A DNA stretch of 64,000 nt from Aelia acuminata (GCA_911387785.2 OU426984.1:41712396-41776395); one strand, 5' to 3'. Shown: positions 1 through 13,034, numbered from the stretch's first letter. Translations and numbers: made by a program. Notes: a model not told the origin generated them from the sequence alone.

Positions 1-348
1 AGTATTATTCATCCAAAATTGGCCTTTATATAATTCCTTCTAATTAATGAGCCATTCATTTGGATTTGCAACTGTTCATTCAACGGTTCTAAAATATGTA
101 AATAAGATTAATATTACGAAGTAAGCAACTAAACAAAAGTATTATAAAAAAAATATTTAAATTATGATAATAATTATAAATTCTTTATGTACAGTTAGTG
201 AAAAAAGTCTGTATATACCACATTAAAATTTTCTAAGTTTGGAAATGAAGAAAACATTTTTTTGTATTATTTTCTTTTAAACTGTAACTTTGAAAGAATC
301 AAAATTCACTAGCAAAAGAAAAATAAATATAACATTAAAGATAAGGTA

Positions 349-960
349 AAGATAATTGCTACCTTTACCTGCTGGGACCGGGATGGCCGAGTGGACAAAG
401 GCGCTTGCAATAGGTAATCAAAGTTAAGCAACGTCGAGCGTGGTTAGTACTTGGATGGGTGACCGCTCCATTCGGGTGACCACCCGCTAATGAACGCCAC
501 GCAGTCCAAGCCTACCCCCACCCCCGGGTATGTGAGACCCGTCAGCCTACTGGAGGCGACTCACACCGACCGGGCGTATGAGTGATGTACCTTCCCCGTG
601 TATCCCATCGAGAATCGTGGTGTGGTTTTCCCAGGATATTAGTAACCGCCCGGAGGTTTGGTACAAGGACGGTATGCTTCAGGAAAAGAAATATAGGTCC
701 TCCGGGCCTGCTGAATCTGGGCCACCATAATCCTTGGACCTTGACCAGTTTGTCACTGTCCTTGAACCCGAGAGAGCTGACGCCATCGGTGGGAAGGACA
801 CTGCCAAATTGGCCCCAATGGGATTGGTATGGAGCTATGGGCAGTCTGACCACAGCTCCCAAAGGGGTCAGACCACACTGCGCGGCCAAAGGTCTCATTA
901 GGCCTAATGCGCCAACCGAAAAAAAAAAAAAAGAAGAAAAAAAAAAGAAGATAATTGCTA
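349..960 (+). mobile_element. Chimeric tRNA/5S SINE with 13-bp target duplication
   Basis: A retroposed element of about 585 bp ends in an A-rich tail (919-947) and is flanked by the 13-bp direct repeat AAGATAATTGCTA at 349-361 and 948-960. Its head has a tRNA-Leu/Ser-like A box (GATGGCCGAGTGG, 382-394) followed at once by a 5S rRNA segment (417-464). The body (480-918) is GC-richer than the surroundings and has no recognised coding. A fragment of the body recurs at 52671-52732, supporting a dispersed family. The perfect target duplication suggests a fairly recent insertion, made after the host Tc1 element had landed. The A tail implies mobilisation by a poly-A-recognising LINE, which is inference. 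Confidence 0.85.
382..464 (+). promoter_or_regulatory. RNA polymerase III internal promoter, tRNA A box plus 5S control region
   Basis: GATGGCCGAGTGG (382-394) fits a tRNA A box. AAGTTAAGCAACG (421-433) is the 5S rRNA box A and GTTAGTACTTGGATGGGTGA (443-462) the 5S box C, bound by TFIIIA in real 5S genes. The 5S 5' third and 3' end are missing, so this is not a 5S gene. No tRNA B box is obvious, so the 5S block may have taken over that role. Confidence 0.75.
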
Positions 961-1131
961 ATAGAACTCCTGAACCATTGCAAAATAAGTCCGTGTACAT
1001 TTATTATAAACTCCTTCAAATACTGTACAATAATAAACAAACGTTTTCAGTATAAACAAAAAGCTTTATTTTAGTCAGTTAAGTCTTTATAGTGGCCGTG
1101 ATTTGCGAGATTTTCTGTTACTTTGCTAAAA

Positions 1132-1400
1132 ATGGAAATTTGTGTAGAAATTAGACAATTGATTATTAATTTAAGAAATGAGGGAAAATCTTAGAGAGAA
1201 ATCGCAGAAATAATTAAGAAACTTTTTTTTCTACAGTTAAAAGAATAATTAAGCATTACCAAGAAACCAGTTATGTTTCAAAGTAAACCTAGATCTGGGA
1301 GGCCCAAATAAATTTTGAGAAATCACAGGCGTGCAATTTTGCGATTTGTGAATGATAATCCTGCAATGAGTGCACCACTGCGCTGCAACAAGGTTACCAG
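1132..1400 (+). pseudogene. Tc1 transposase N-terminal fragment (decayed)
   Basis: Reading from the ATG near 1132 gives MEICVEIRQLIINLRNEGKS, then a stop, then REIAEII, and after frame changes a GRPK-like patch near 1297 and a NDNPAMSAP-like stretch near 1350. That order matches the paired helix-turn-helix and GRPKK hook of Tc1 transposases. Several stops and at least two frame shifts are present. No catalytic DDE region is recognisable downstream; the sequence turns into poly-A and AT-rich DNA at about 1430. The assignment rests on motif order only. Nothing here can encode a working transposase. Confidence 0.6.
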
Positions 1401-2917
1401 CCAATAGTAACACCACAATAACAATGTGTTTACCAAGAAAAAAAATAATAATAATATTTTTTGAAATAATTATTGCACACAGACTTTTTTTTATTTTGTA
1501 TAAATAATTTTTATAAATGTCTTAACACGTTGTTTATGAAAATGAAAATGTTTAAAAATGATCAAGTATTAGGGGTTAATTTACAAAGAAAAAATTAAAA
1601 GAATAGTCTGTTATTTTTCCTTTTTTTCCTTGGCTAAAATTTTATTTTTGGATAGACTTTTTTTTCTAACTGTATTTGTTCTGGGGCGTGTTTCTTAAAG
1701 ACAATATTAAATAATAGACAAAGTGGCCTTTAGAGCCTAAGAGTAAAGCTTAAATAAACAACTTCAAATGAATTATATACCTATATAAGAATACCTTTAG
1801 CGTAAAAAAGGGAAAAAAATACAAATTAAATATTCAATTAAGTGAAAAGAAACTAGTTTAAGAAAACACCTCTAATAATACATGCATATTTTCCCACTTA
1901 TTTATAGAGAAGATAAGGAGTATTTATATTTAAAAAAAAAATAAAAATAGAAAATGAGCTCCTACCGGTTTAAAATATTATTTAATAGGAGGTGCCAATT
2001 TAATTTTTTTTTAAGGACACTGGATGGCTATGAAGTGATGATAGAGGCGGGAATTACGGTGGGGAGGATATTGGAATTACGGAGGAAAGGGGTAATAAAT
2101 TTAGTCATGGGTAATTAACTATAGCACCTTCTTTTCCCTTTCTCTCAAAAGTATTACGTAGCATTTCTCATACAACTGGCCACGGCATAATTCTGAAGCA
2201 TCTCTAAGTGGTCAGTAATGACAAAGATTCTATTCATACGGAGAAAGTTTGTAGCGGTTGTCATTTTGGGATCTGACGGTGAAAACTCTCAAAGGAAGTA
2301 TAGTTGGCAATGTTCGGCGTAGTAAGGCATTTAGCTATTACGCAACGGCACCAGCTTTCATATAGAAAGATATCTCGATCTACATTGTATATCGTACATT
2401 GTATTTGATCATTCTGTTTGAGACATAGTTATATCCCATTGTATTAGTAGCATTGTATGTATTAGTAGTAGTTGGATATCTACACCGTATTCAACAATTT
2501 GCCAGAAAGAAAGGTATAATTATTTTATTAATCAAAATACAAGAATTTACCAATGGGTTTAGCGTGTACCGATAAAACATAGTGGTTTGAGCAATGTGCT
2601 TATAATGAGAATATCATAGAATCGGACCCCACCCCATACTTCTTGAAGGGCTGGTCCCTGTAGCAAGTTGGACCAAACCCCCTTAATTAGGGAAGGCCTT
2701 CAAAATAGGTACTTGTGATTTAGCCTATCGCCAGCATAACATTATCGCCATGGAAACCACCTTCATATCTCGTATAACCTTTTGTCAAATCTCGTCTTTG
2801 CTGAGTTATTTGTGTTGGCGTTTTTCAATTGTTTTCCGTTGTTTTTCGGATGTTATTTATTAAAATGTCTTTATTATTATTTTCTGTTAAATTCATTCAT
2901 AATATCTTGTTGAATGG

Positions 2918-2997
2918 AAGTGTTATGTTATTATTAAATTCCTTTTTGTGTTATGTTATTATGTGAAGTGTTATGTTATTATTAAATTCCTTTTTGT
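2918..2997. repeat. Short tandem duplication, 32-bp unit
   Basis: The 32-bp stretch starting AAGTGTTATGTTATTATTAA at 2918-2949 is repeated at 2966-2997, offset 48 bp, and the 16 bp between them also contains GTTATGTTATT. This looks like local replication slippage. Confidence 0.8.
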
Positions 2998-5900
2998 CGA
3001 TTTTAATTTTTTATGAATTTTTTTTTTAAGAAACAATTATTATATAATTTTAACAACAATTAAGAAATATTTTGCAAGCATGTCTGTCAATAATCGTCCT
3101 ATAATCTGTCAGTTGTGCAAAGCGGTTTCTTGATCGAAATTATTATATATTTTAGCAAAACTATAGTTGTATGCTTTGCTATGCTAAATTTAAATTTCAA
3201 ATTAATATATTAACCTTTATTAAAAAGAAAAAGTTTAAGGGAAAGTGTCTAAATTTATTCTGGTTTTAGGTTTGTTAGTTTTGAGAGAAATTATTTTGAT
3301 TACATTAATAACATTTACATAATTATGAAGGAAAACAGTTATTGTAATGATTGTTTTGCTACATATGAGTTTTCCCCGGAGTAATCCTAATTGCCTCAGA
3401 ACTTTCTCTCATTTATATTTAAATAGGACTTAAAATCCTCTTAGTAAACAATTTTTTTGTAGGGCATGTTGATGAATGTTTTAAATATTCATGTCTCTGA
3501 AAAAAAAATTTTTATTTTAATATTAAAAGTATTTAGGAAAGAAAAATAACTAAGTTATTATTAAAAGAAAATTTTCATTTGCCTAACTGACTGAACGCCG
3601 AGGTTGTTTTAGCATTTTTGAGGCTTCTGGTGCCGTAAGTACTATAATGTGTTACTTTCAATGGTACGTTGCTCTGTGTACAGTGTGGTCTTGATCAACA
3701 AATATTGATGTGTGAGTAGGAGTGTATGTTCGATTCTTAGCCTTTTCATGATGATATCAACGATTACTATTTTTATATCTTGAAACGGATTATTAAATTT
3801 CTCATAATATCTTTCTAGTTATCAAAATAATATTGTAATTTTCGGGGGCATATCTCTGTGAGTCATTATTGAATAGAAACTCTTTTTCCTCAAGAAAGCT
3901 GGAGTTTAATGGTTCTCCCGCTTTCCAATAGTTATAAAGTACATTTTTAGCAGAAAATAATGGGAGTTTTTCTCGGTGACTTTTCGTGTGTGTTTTTACT
4001 TCACTAGCTACAAGATACCGCTGAAAACCCATTTTTGACATAGTGTGGACTCCCATCTTTTCCCACTGGTCGTTTCAACGATAACATATAAATATATTAA
4101 TATAATCGGTTAGAATTAAAAATAATGAAACAGAGGATATAAATATTGCCTCGACGATAGCTTCCACTTGACCGGAGAGCTCCTAGTACATCAGGTGTTA
4201 AAGCGAGGGAGAGAAGTTAGTGGAGTGACATAACTCCTATTTAGCACCTGATAGCGGCACAAAGTACCGAAAGCACTTCTGCGCAATAAAAAGCCATTTC
4301 CAAGACATTTTTTCCCCTTTTCTTCTCTTTTTTGCTCATAATTCAGTTACGAAAAATCTTCACCTTCTCTTCCGTATTGAATCGTGGTCTATGACTTACT
4401 GCTTTAATTATACTAATCCATTAATATGTTACATCTCATATTATTATCCCATTAGAATTTGCTAAAAAAAAAATTGCGAGGTTTTGAATTTGACCTAAAA
4501 TTTAAATATTTAAAATTTGAGCTAGTTGTTTGTTCGATTGTCCTGCAAAACATATTAAAATTCCTCTTATTGGAGGAGGGTGATGCCATTAAAGGTTTTT
4601 TAATATGTTTTCTTGTACAACATTATAACTAATGATTTTAACGAAAAAACTACCCCTCTATAAAATTAAACTCGAGTAAATTTTCTCTAAAGTTGGTCTT
4701 ATTCATTTTATTCATGGTTCCTCTAGTTCAAATTCAAAGTTAAAACATCTGGGTCTTTGGCTTAATTTGTAAGTCGACGAGCCTGTACAGTGCGAAAAAC
4801 CCCAAAGTTTTAAAAAAAATACTTGTCGTATAAAATATACTGAAAATCCCCGATGACGGAGTGAATGGCAGACCAGATCCATTTGTATCTTTTTTTTGCT
4901 TTTTTTTTTTTTACTATTTTTTCTTATCTATCTCGGGAAAAATTGAGTACGTTTCTGCTGGGTATTCAGGGTAGCAATGATGTGATCTTAGTAGTTAATC
5001 CCTTAAGTGTTATTTAACCAAGTCTATTTTTTTATTATTTTTTTTTTTTTTTTGAGCTAGGGATAACTAAATTTAATTTAAAGCAGAAAAACAGTAATTT
5101 AACGGAACCAATTGTATTTTAATGATTCCGATGTGGACATACAGGCCCATCCACGTTACAGGTAGTGATAACGCACCAATTGTTGGTCTATTGTTTTAGC
5201 CATGTTTTAGACTCCTCCGGAGTAGTTCCTGTTTCTCTATTTTACATTCTCTCTGTTTTTACTCTTTTATTACATGGCATTCAGTAGGACCATTGAACAG
5301 TGGCTCTCGTGCCGTTCAGTAAGACCCGATCTCCACTGATAAGGACTCTTTCAGGGATTTATTTATCCTCGAAGAGAGAGCGCAGTGAGATACCTGGAAT
5401 CCTAAAAAGCTAATCGTGGCTTTTAACTGAAAATAACGATGGGAGTTCGATAATATCACGCTCACATAACATCTCAAAACAGGCCCCGCCAAAGAACCAA
5501 TCTTCAGAAGTATTACCTGTCGTTTTTGTCATTTTTAAGATAACCAAATATCCAGTAGTGTTGGGAAAGTCAAATTTTTAGATATATCATAAAAAGTCGT
5601 AAAAAAAAAAAAAAAAAATATGAAGACGACCTTAATTAGTTTTCGAATAACTCAGAAGCTATTAAAAAAATTTTGCCTACTATAAATAACCCAAGGAAAA
5701 ATGAAATAAGTTTTGTTAGTAACTGCATCACGTGAGAACTACTGCAACAATTTTGCTGCTGCTGTTTCAAAATGTTTATACTGGTCTGGTTATATCCAAT
5801 TAAGATACTGTCATGCTCAATAAATCTGTTGAAAATCTACTTGCGAAATGCGTCGCTCGGGTTCAGCTAGTGTTTATTGAATTAACAGTTCTAAAAACGA

Positions 5901-8084
5901 AAAGACTACATTTAAAACTATTTTTAACTACTGGAAGTTGTAATCGAAATAATCAATCATTCAGAATTTCACCAACCTTTAAAATGCCAATTCAGTCTAG
6001 GTTATAAATGATGCATTGCTCAATATTCTCGGTATTGTTAAATGGATTGGATTCCTGTCAAATAAAGGAGGATATTGCTATCAAAAGCCATCTTGCGCTT
6101 TCTTGCGGCGGCCTTTGTAAGGGCTATTGAACCAGCGCAAAGCTTTGTACTTGCTCCTATAATCTCGCGGCATACCGCATCTTGCGATCAATATGGGATC
6201 TGGCGCAGACCGTTCCCTCCCCACCTGGGTCCTAATTAATATTTAATTTTTTATATATCAGAAGGCGAGTCAGAAACGCGTTCAGGCAGGTCCGTTTTCA
6301 TAAAGAATTGAATTGGATATATTTTTCATCATATGGTTTCATCCTTTACGCAATGCTGAAATTCTATCATTAAAAGAAAACTGTTAAAATACCTTGGAAT
6401 ATATAACTTATTTTCAAAAATCGATCAGATCCACTAGCGCTTGGCTTACTACTAAAATATTGCCACGTTGAACAATGTTGCTAAATAAAATAAAAGCCAA
6501 ATATTTCTGTATGGATGTGTAACAAACATCAATCTGTTGCATGATGCTGATAAATCTTGCCAAATGGATCTTAATTAAACATAATTGACCAATACATAAC
6601 AATTAAACCATTTAGCTTTTTCTACATTAATAACCGTCATTTAACACAAACAATGCATATAACTATGAAGTAAAACTGCAGCTATTGACCAATGGCAGTT
6701 TACTCCTTATTACTATGCTATCTGGAACTTACATGGACATTTTAACCGACTAATAATATACATGGCAACACCTGAGAGCCCATAAACCAGAAAAACTGAT
6801 TTGGAGGTACTGCTGAGTACCTGTATTGTTCTTTGTGTATCTTTACTGTATCATCGCTCACCATGTTTTTTTTTGTTTTTTTCATTTTTCAAACTTTTGT
6901 TTGACAGGTTTATGTTAAAATATGTAGATTTTTGTTTCGTACTTTTTTCCTCATCTTGAACTACTAGTTTTGATACTCCAGCCATATCTTGTCGCTGATG
7001 TAAGGTGTAACATCGTTTGGATTTTTTTGACATCACTTGTCCTCTCAGAAGAAAGGCAGGACTTAGCCATATCCATTCTCTTTATATTATATGTTTTTGT
7101 TATTTAATTATCTTTTGTTTTTGCTTTTTTGGCTTTAAGGATCTTCTTTACCTGTACACTTCATTTGCCTAAGGAAGCGAGAAATTACAATTAAGATTAT
7201 TGGGATATTTAATAAAATAAATCAAAAGAAAAAAAATCAAATCTTTTAAATAGCTAACGAGTCAGCGTTTCGAAAATTCGGGCTTATTAATCAGGACATA
7301 TCGAGGTTATATATCTTATCTTAACAATCCTACCTGAAGTTGACGTCTTAGACTGATGTGTTGATGATGTAAGTTGCAGCGTCTCTAGTCGGAATTCACT
7401 TAATGTTTCATGATTTACAATTGCAAAACTTTAAATAGTTATGCATTTACTGGTAATTAAGGGCTTTAGTAGCCTTGTTTGGAATTATATTTATAATTTC
7501 CTACTTAAAATTATTTGTTTATATTAGCAGAACTGCCTTGGAAGATGGTTTAATTTTGTTACTAAATCAAGCTTCCTCTCTTTGGAAAAAATATGTATTT
7601 ACATATTTTTGAATATGAAGAGTTTTTTACATGTAGTTAATATGTTAAGTGGACATCAACCTTCCATAAAGCGGTCTTGCTTGTTAAACTTTCAACATCC
7701 AAAAAAAGTATAATTATTCTCTCATGTTTAAAAGATATACATTAACATACTTAAAAAATCTCCCTGAAAATAACGCTAATGTCGTACAATAAAGAATTAG
7801 TTTCTATAAAAATCGGAATTGTAGATTCTCATCATTTGGCTGGTGAAATACAGTGTCGTTAATGGTACTGGCGAGTATAATTACTTTACAAATAGTTTTA
7901 TATTATTAAGAGCAAAATTGATACTTGATAAAAAAATATTTGTATTTTAATGTATGTTACATGGAAAGCTTAAGAATTTATTCTCAGCTTGAAAAGGACA
8001 AAAATATGTAATTCTCATGCTAAACGATATATTGATTGTCGTCACTTTATTTTGTCACATAATAATTAAAATTTTGTTTAACAA

Positions 8085-8275
8085 TTTATAATTTTAAAAT
8101 GACCAATTAAGTAAAATTAATTAGTTATTATTTAAATAGTAAAACTAATTAGTAATTAATTCATAAATCAAGTAATTATTTGCTAGTTTAGTCAAAACTA
8201 ATTAATAATTAGTTAATTTGGCAAAATTGATAAATTATTATCGGCAAAATTAGTAAAATTAATTAATTATAAAAG
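8085..8275. repeat. Degenerate AATTAATTAGTAA-type repeat tract
   Basis: Motifs such as AATTAATTAGTTATTA, AATTAGTAATTAATT and GGCAAAATTGATAAATTATTA recur with irregular spacing. It is low-complexity and partly self-complementary; no gene is implied. Confidence 0.6.
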
Positions 8276-9392
8276 TAAGGGGGTATAATTTATTACCGTT
8301 TTTTTTTTTTTTGTGTTAGGTTTACAATGTACTTTAAATAATATATTCTGAAAACTTTTTAATTTGTTAACGAATATTTTTTTTCTTTAGGTTTTTTACT
8401 TTCGTATTTTCCTCGACATTGACCTCAGGGACCTCTTAGCAGTTTTGAATAATTAGCTTTAGTTTCTATTTGAATTCGGTATCTTCGGCACGGAATGAAT
8501 TTCTCGTTTGAAACCTTACTGTACGTGCCCGATTCGGAACGTGAGTTTTTCCTCTGAGAGTTTTCTGCCGCTGTCCTCGTAAATATGCTTGTGTAGGCTC
8601 CACGGTTCGTTTTGAAATCAATAACAATCTATTACGTCAAACCTTGAAAATATAAATAAGGATCACTACGTTTTAATAAATATAACAGTTTTAATTTTTT
8701 TACTTAAAAACTAAAATTAATTGTTGTTAATGTAGTATTTTTTTGTTTTTTATTATTATTAGTTGCCATTAATTGTTTGTCGTTCCATTTTTGTTTTGAA
8801 CTATGGCAAAAAAAAAAAAATTGGTGATTCTAAAAATTATTGCCCTTCCGGACCCTTACTTTTTGGAATGCATATCTGGTACACTAAGGGGTCAAAACTA
8901 AAAAAATAAATGGCCCCCTGATTAGTTTTTTTTTATTATAATTACTTTCCTTTAAACAAGATTATATATACAAAATATTTTAAATTTTGTTAATAATTTA
9001 TTTTTCATGATGCTACCAATTACAATTCAAATACCAATATTCAAACAATAATAATTTAGTGTGAATTTTCAAATTTCTTATTTCTGAAGTGTGCTTATTT
9101 GAAGCTTTTTACTTCTCATGAAACATAAATAAAAAAACTTTAACCATCTTTGGCATACTAATTAAAACAGAAATAGAAACATAATAATTTAATAAAAAAA
9201 ATATAATTATAGATGATGCGTAAACGCTTCTTTGGTATGAAAAGAGTTAATAAGCATTATTTAATCAATCAGGATTAAATTAAGCTCTTGAACAAATCGA
9301 AATCTTATATTTTTCACCAAAAAAATCCTACGGTTTTACCTTTTTTGTAAGAATTTTTTTCATCATTCCTCGGTTCCTTTAAACATCCTTTT

Positions 9393-9522
9393 ATCATTCA
9401 GTTTTCTTAGCAGTATCATGGATAACTCACTCCACGGCAGGTGTAATGATTATAACAATTTTTCATATATTACTATTGAAAATAATTGTTTTATTTCATA
9501 TACGCTAAGAAAATTGAATGAA
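9393..9522. repeat. Small foldback structure
   Basis: ATCATTCAGTTTTCTTAGCAG (split: ATCATTCAG...CTTAGCAG, 9393-9413) pairs with the inverted copy at 9502-9522 with about three mismatches. A second nested stem (AACAATTTTTCA / TGAAAATAATTGTT) sits inside. It may be a tiny MITE or a chance hairpin; no target duplication was identified. Confidence 0.4.
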
Positions 9523-10429
9523 ACAAAAAAAACTAGAGTTAAGCTATCCTGTTACACCCAAGTAAGCATAAGAATTTTTTTCCCTCCAATCGATTGTAAA
9601 ATGTTATCGGACTGATTTCCAGTTAAAACTTTGATAAATAAACTTGAAAATAGCATTTTTATTTGTAATCTCCTCCTAAGCATCTTGATGTTTTGATATT
9701 TGTTTGTTATGCCCAAGGAAACTTGGCGTGCTAAGTTGTTTACCGCCCTAATTCGACAGTTCGTTGACCGAATTTGACACCGATACTTGACACAACCTCT
9801 CCTCCAGCTATCCTTGTTTCAACCTCAATAAAACCCTTTTCTGACAAACATTTACTCTTAACTGGATTGCCTCCAAACACAAAGTGTATACACTTTCTTC
9901 TCAAAAACTATTCCCTTCTTAGTTTCCAACTAGTCCTACTTGTAAGTAAACCGATGTTGTAAGTTTGTGTTTTTAAAACTACAAAATTTTCTTTTCTTCT
10001 TTTCTCAAAAGTTTATCTGTTGTATTTTATTTGTTTGTATGTGTTATGCCCTTTATAATGTTAATATGGTTAATTTTTAAGGTTAATGTACATTTTTGAA
10101 CAATTACCTCCATCACGAACTCACATACTTTTTGTTTTAGATGTTATTCCTTAAAGCTTCTTCAAATTAATCAAAAACTTATATTTCGTCCTAATTCTAT
10201 TGCGCAATATCTATCTAATCCTAATCGATCATGTAATCGTTCTAAGAAGATAAAACGGTAGTGGCGAATGTATAATGCAATCCTAGCAATAATCATATTA
10301 TTTTGTTGAAGCAGATCCCCATAGCGTTTAATTCTCAGAGTATGTACCTTAGGAGACGCTCTTAAGGTAGAAGCGGTGTTATCTCCTGTAGCGATGTTTT
10401 TTCTCTTGGAACTAGATTTTTTTTTCTTC

Positions 10430-10625
10430 GGGCTTCTTCTTAGACTACCCAGCTTGTTGTATGTAGTTCGGCTGCATGTTGGTTTACTTTATCTACCCAT
10501 CTACTGCTTGGTCTCCCAAGTCCCTTCCTTACCCGACTATCGAGACTTCTTGTGTAGGGTCATCCTTGTGGATTGCTTCCAGCTAGGTTTTCAGCTCATG
10601 TTAATCTCCTTGCCCTCTTATCATA
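10430..10625 (-). pseudogene. LINE reverse transcriptase C-terminal fragment (decayed)
   Basis: Read on the minus strand, one frame gives GLGRPSSRWVDKVNQHAAEL followed by TTSWVV, with stops upstream. The GRP-x-x-RW-x-D pattern followed by a tryptophan is typical of the far C-terminus of many arthropod non-LTR reverse transcriptases, as in the better fragment at 45099-45440. No catalytic palm motif is present. The fragment is short and interrupted by two stops, so the call rests on this one motif. Poly-A and poly-T runs on the right (10625-10710) and T-rich DNA on the left do not give a clear 3' end. Confidence 0.45.
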
Positions 10626-10791
10626 AAAAAAAAAAAAAAACATTGACTTTTATTCTATTTATAGTTTTATTATACGAATTGAAAAAAAAAAAAACAGCAA
10701 AAAAAAAAGTCTCAGACTTGCCTTGCATCCTCCCCTTTGTAAGTTAAAACCAAAAACCTAAAAGTGGAGGTACTTCGCCGTTCGCGCCACT

Positions 10792-10805
10792 GGGCCCTAG
10801 GGCCC
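10792..10805. repeat. Perfect 14-bp GC palindrome
   Basis: GGGCCCTAGGGCCC is a perfect palindrome in otherwise AT-rich DNA. It could be a transposon junction scar; nothing else supports that. Confidence 0.5.
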
Positions 10806-10809
10806 AAAA

Positions 10810-12229
10810 GAATACAAATAATTTCAAACTAATTCAATTTATAATGATGTTAATAATAAAAATGTCGTGTATTTATTAATGTAAAAGAAAATACTGAATA
10901 CATAAAAAAAACCGAAATTTCATTCGCACTCACCCTGGCTTGGACAAGGATTATAACAAAAAAAAAATTAAAAAAACTAAAACAATATTATTATGCTTTA
11001 TAAGCTCTATTAGTTAATAATATTATTACCCATACATAAGCCCTAACAACGACGAGAAACAAAACTAATATAAAAATGGACAAACTAAAAATGTTTACTA
11101 CCGTATGAAATATAAAATATTTAAACACTTCACCGATCCTATATATTGTTTATTATTGAATACTATAGTTTAATATTTTTGGTTATTAAACCTTTATTAC
11201 TGTTTTTTTCTATTTTTTTTTAATAATACGAGCATCTACCCTTCAAGCCGTTTAATTATGTAGCCTTGAAGGTATGACAACTAAGGTGTCTCCGCTGGAT
11301 TTTAGTGGGCGGGCTAGCTCCCATTACACTAATTTTTAATCAAGGAACAAGATCTTATGAACGCATTGTATATCACAACCCGCACCTGCCCTATTTTGGG
11401 ATTTTCCTATTTTCATCGATAATAGCATGCCTTCGAGCTATTATTACGCTTGGGATATATTTCTTTCTTTTTTCTATTTCTGATATCGAGTTTGAAAATT
11501 ATATCTAATCCGGCTAAGTTTTTTTATTTATCCCAAATTTTAAGAAAAATACAGCTATTCCATAAAATAGATCTTAGGCCCTTAACGATCTGAATGTTGA
11601 AAAATAATGATTATATCTCAAATGAAACTACTCTTATGGATGTTTTCTTACTAAAAATGACGTGAGATATAAATTTAACACCCACTAGTACATTTAAAAA
11701 CTTTGACTAAATAAAACAAAAAATATACGTTCCTAAATGTTTTTAAGAGTTTCCATCTTCATATTTTCGTTATTGAAAATAAATGAAGTAGAAGGCTTAG
11801 ATTTTGTTTAGACGATGCGTATTACTACTTCACAATCCTAAATTTCCTAGTTTAGAAGTTTGTTCGGTTGTTGAATTTATAACGAAGTTATACCATAAAC
11901 GCTTAATTATGCATAGAACTAACCCAACTTTATCATCTCTCTATTAAAAGCATGTGCTGTAGATCCCATCGTTATTAATATCCCTAGACCAAGTTGAGGA
12001 TAACTGAATATATAATGGGGTAGGGAAGTGGCTAGGGAGAGATTGGTGGTGGGGGAGGGGGGGCAGGGATTCCATTCAATATTCTGCCCGCCCTCTTTCA
12101 TAGGTAGTGCCTCAATCTCTTCCGATGGATGTGTGTGTGTGTGTTATAGGAATACGACATGGCCATTTTATGGCCGGCTTATTATTAAATATTTTTTTGG
12201 TACGTTGCAATTCGCCACGCTAAGAATAC
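10810..12229. other. Anonymous AT-rich sequence
   Basis: No gene or family member recognised. A G-rich run lies at about 12040-12066 and a short GT repeat at 12130-12142. Confidence 0.5.
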
Positions 12230-12360
12230 AAAAAATCTGGTGCGTGCGCGCAACACACAACTTTCACTTACCAACTTACTTAGATTAGAAATTGACGTGT
12301 TTTGCTAATAATCATTTCCCAAAGTCACACATTTTTCTACATTCATATCTTATTTTTGTT

Positions 12361-12990
12361 AATCGTTAAAGCCGTTTTTGAGTAAATAAAAAAACCTGTG
12401 AAAATGATACAAAATTTATTAAGTAAAGTCCCCCCTCCCGTAGATCAATTTTGATGAAATTTTTACAGTCATATCTCGGGCATATAAATACATCAAATAC
12501 CAAGTTTGATCAAAATCGTTAAAACCGTTTTTGAGTAAATAAAAAAAACATGTGAAAATGGTACAAAATTTATTAAGTAAAGTCCCCCCTCCCGTGGATC
12601 AATTTTGATGAAATTTTTACAGTCATATCTCGGGCATATAAATACATCAAATACCAAGTTTGATCAAAATCGTTAAAACCGTTTTTGAGTAAATAAAAAA
12701 AACATGTGAAAATGGTACAAAATTTATTAAGTAAAGTCCCCCCTCCCGTAGATCAATTTTGATGAAATTTTTACAGTCACATATCGGGCATATAAATACA
12801 TCAAATACCAAGTTTGATCAAAATCGTTAAAACCGTTTTTGAGTAAATAAAAAAAACGTAAAAAGTTATTAAATAAAGTACCCCTTCCCTTTGAGCAATT
12901 TTGATGAAATTTTTGCTGTCACATCGCGGGCATATACCTACACTAAATACCCAATTTCAGGTTCCCACGGTTTATAGTTTTTGAGCTAGT
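12361..12990 (+). repeat. Tandem array, 154-bp unit, about four copies
   Basis: Units begin near 12361, 12514, 12668 and 12822 with 153-154 bp spacing. Each holds AATCGTTAAAACCGTTTTTG, a CCCCCCTCCCG block and GATGAAATTTTTACAGTCA. Units two and three are almost identical; the last is diverged. The copy at 47.6-48.7 kb has about three units, so unit number varies between copies. Confidence 0.85.
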
Positions 12991-12995
12991 CTGTT

Positions 12996-12999
<4 letters not shown>

Positions 13000-13034
<35 letters not shown>

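Larger units (their letters stand above)
190..1674 (+). mobile_element. Tc1-type DNA transposon relic
   Basis: The ends are inverted copies: TACAGTTAG followed by an AAAAGTCT motif on the left, and AGACTTTTTTTTCTAACTGTA (split: AGACTTTT...CTAACTGTA) on the right. Both abut TA, the usual Tc1/mariner target duplication (190-191 and 1673-1674). A weak transposase remnant lies inside at 1132-1400 in the same orientation. The SINE at 362-947 was inserted later; without it the element is about 0.88 kb, shorter than an intact Tc1 of about 1.6 kb, so the transposase 3' part is largely deleted. The element is dead. Confidence 0.75.
1675..10425. other. Anonymous AT-rich sequence
   Basis: No gene or recognisable element was found apart from the small repeats listed separately. 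Short frames here (for example at 3802-4056, 5813-6007 and 9418-9615) lack recognisable domains and sit in biased AT-rich sequence. A GC-richer patch at about 6080-6240 and another at 4150-4280 have no identifiable content; the latter has a short imperfect inverted repeat (ATCAGGTGTTAAA / TTTAGCACCTGAT). Confidence 0.6.

Noticed and set aside
417..470. A 5S rRNA gene
   Set aside because: Only the internal control region is present; the 5' third and 3' end are missing and the segment lies inside a retroposed element with A tail and target duplication.
582..1055. 157-residue plus-strand frame and overlapping minus-strand frames
   Set aside because: All lie in the SINE body and its A tail; the lysine run is the tail translated.
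8380..8447. Terminal exon after TTTCTTTAG
   Set aside because: A 22-codon frame follows a good acceptor, but no upstream exon in phase or conserved motif could be found; chance is likely.
12361..12990. CRISPR-like array
   Set aside because: Units are head-to-tail copies of 154 bp without unique spacers, in a eukaryotic mobile element.
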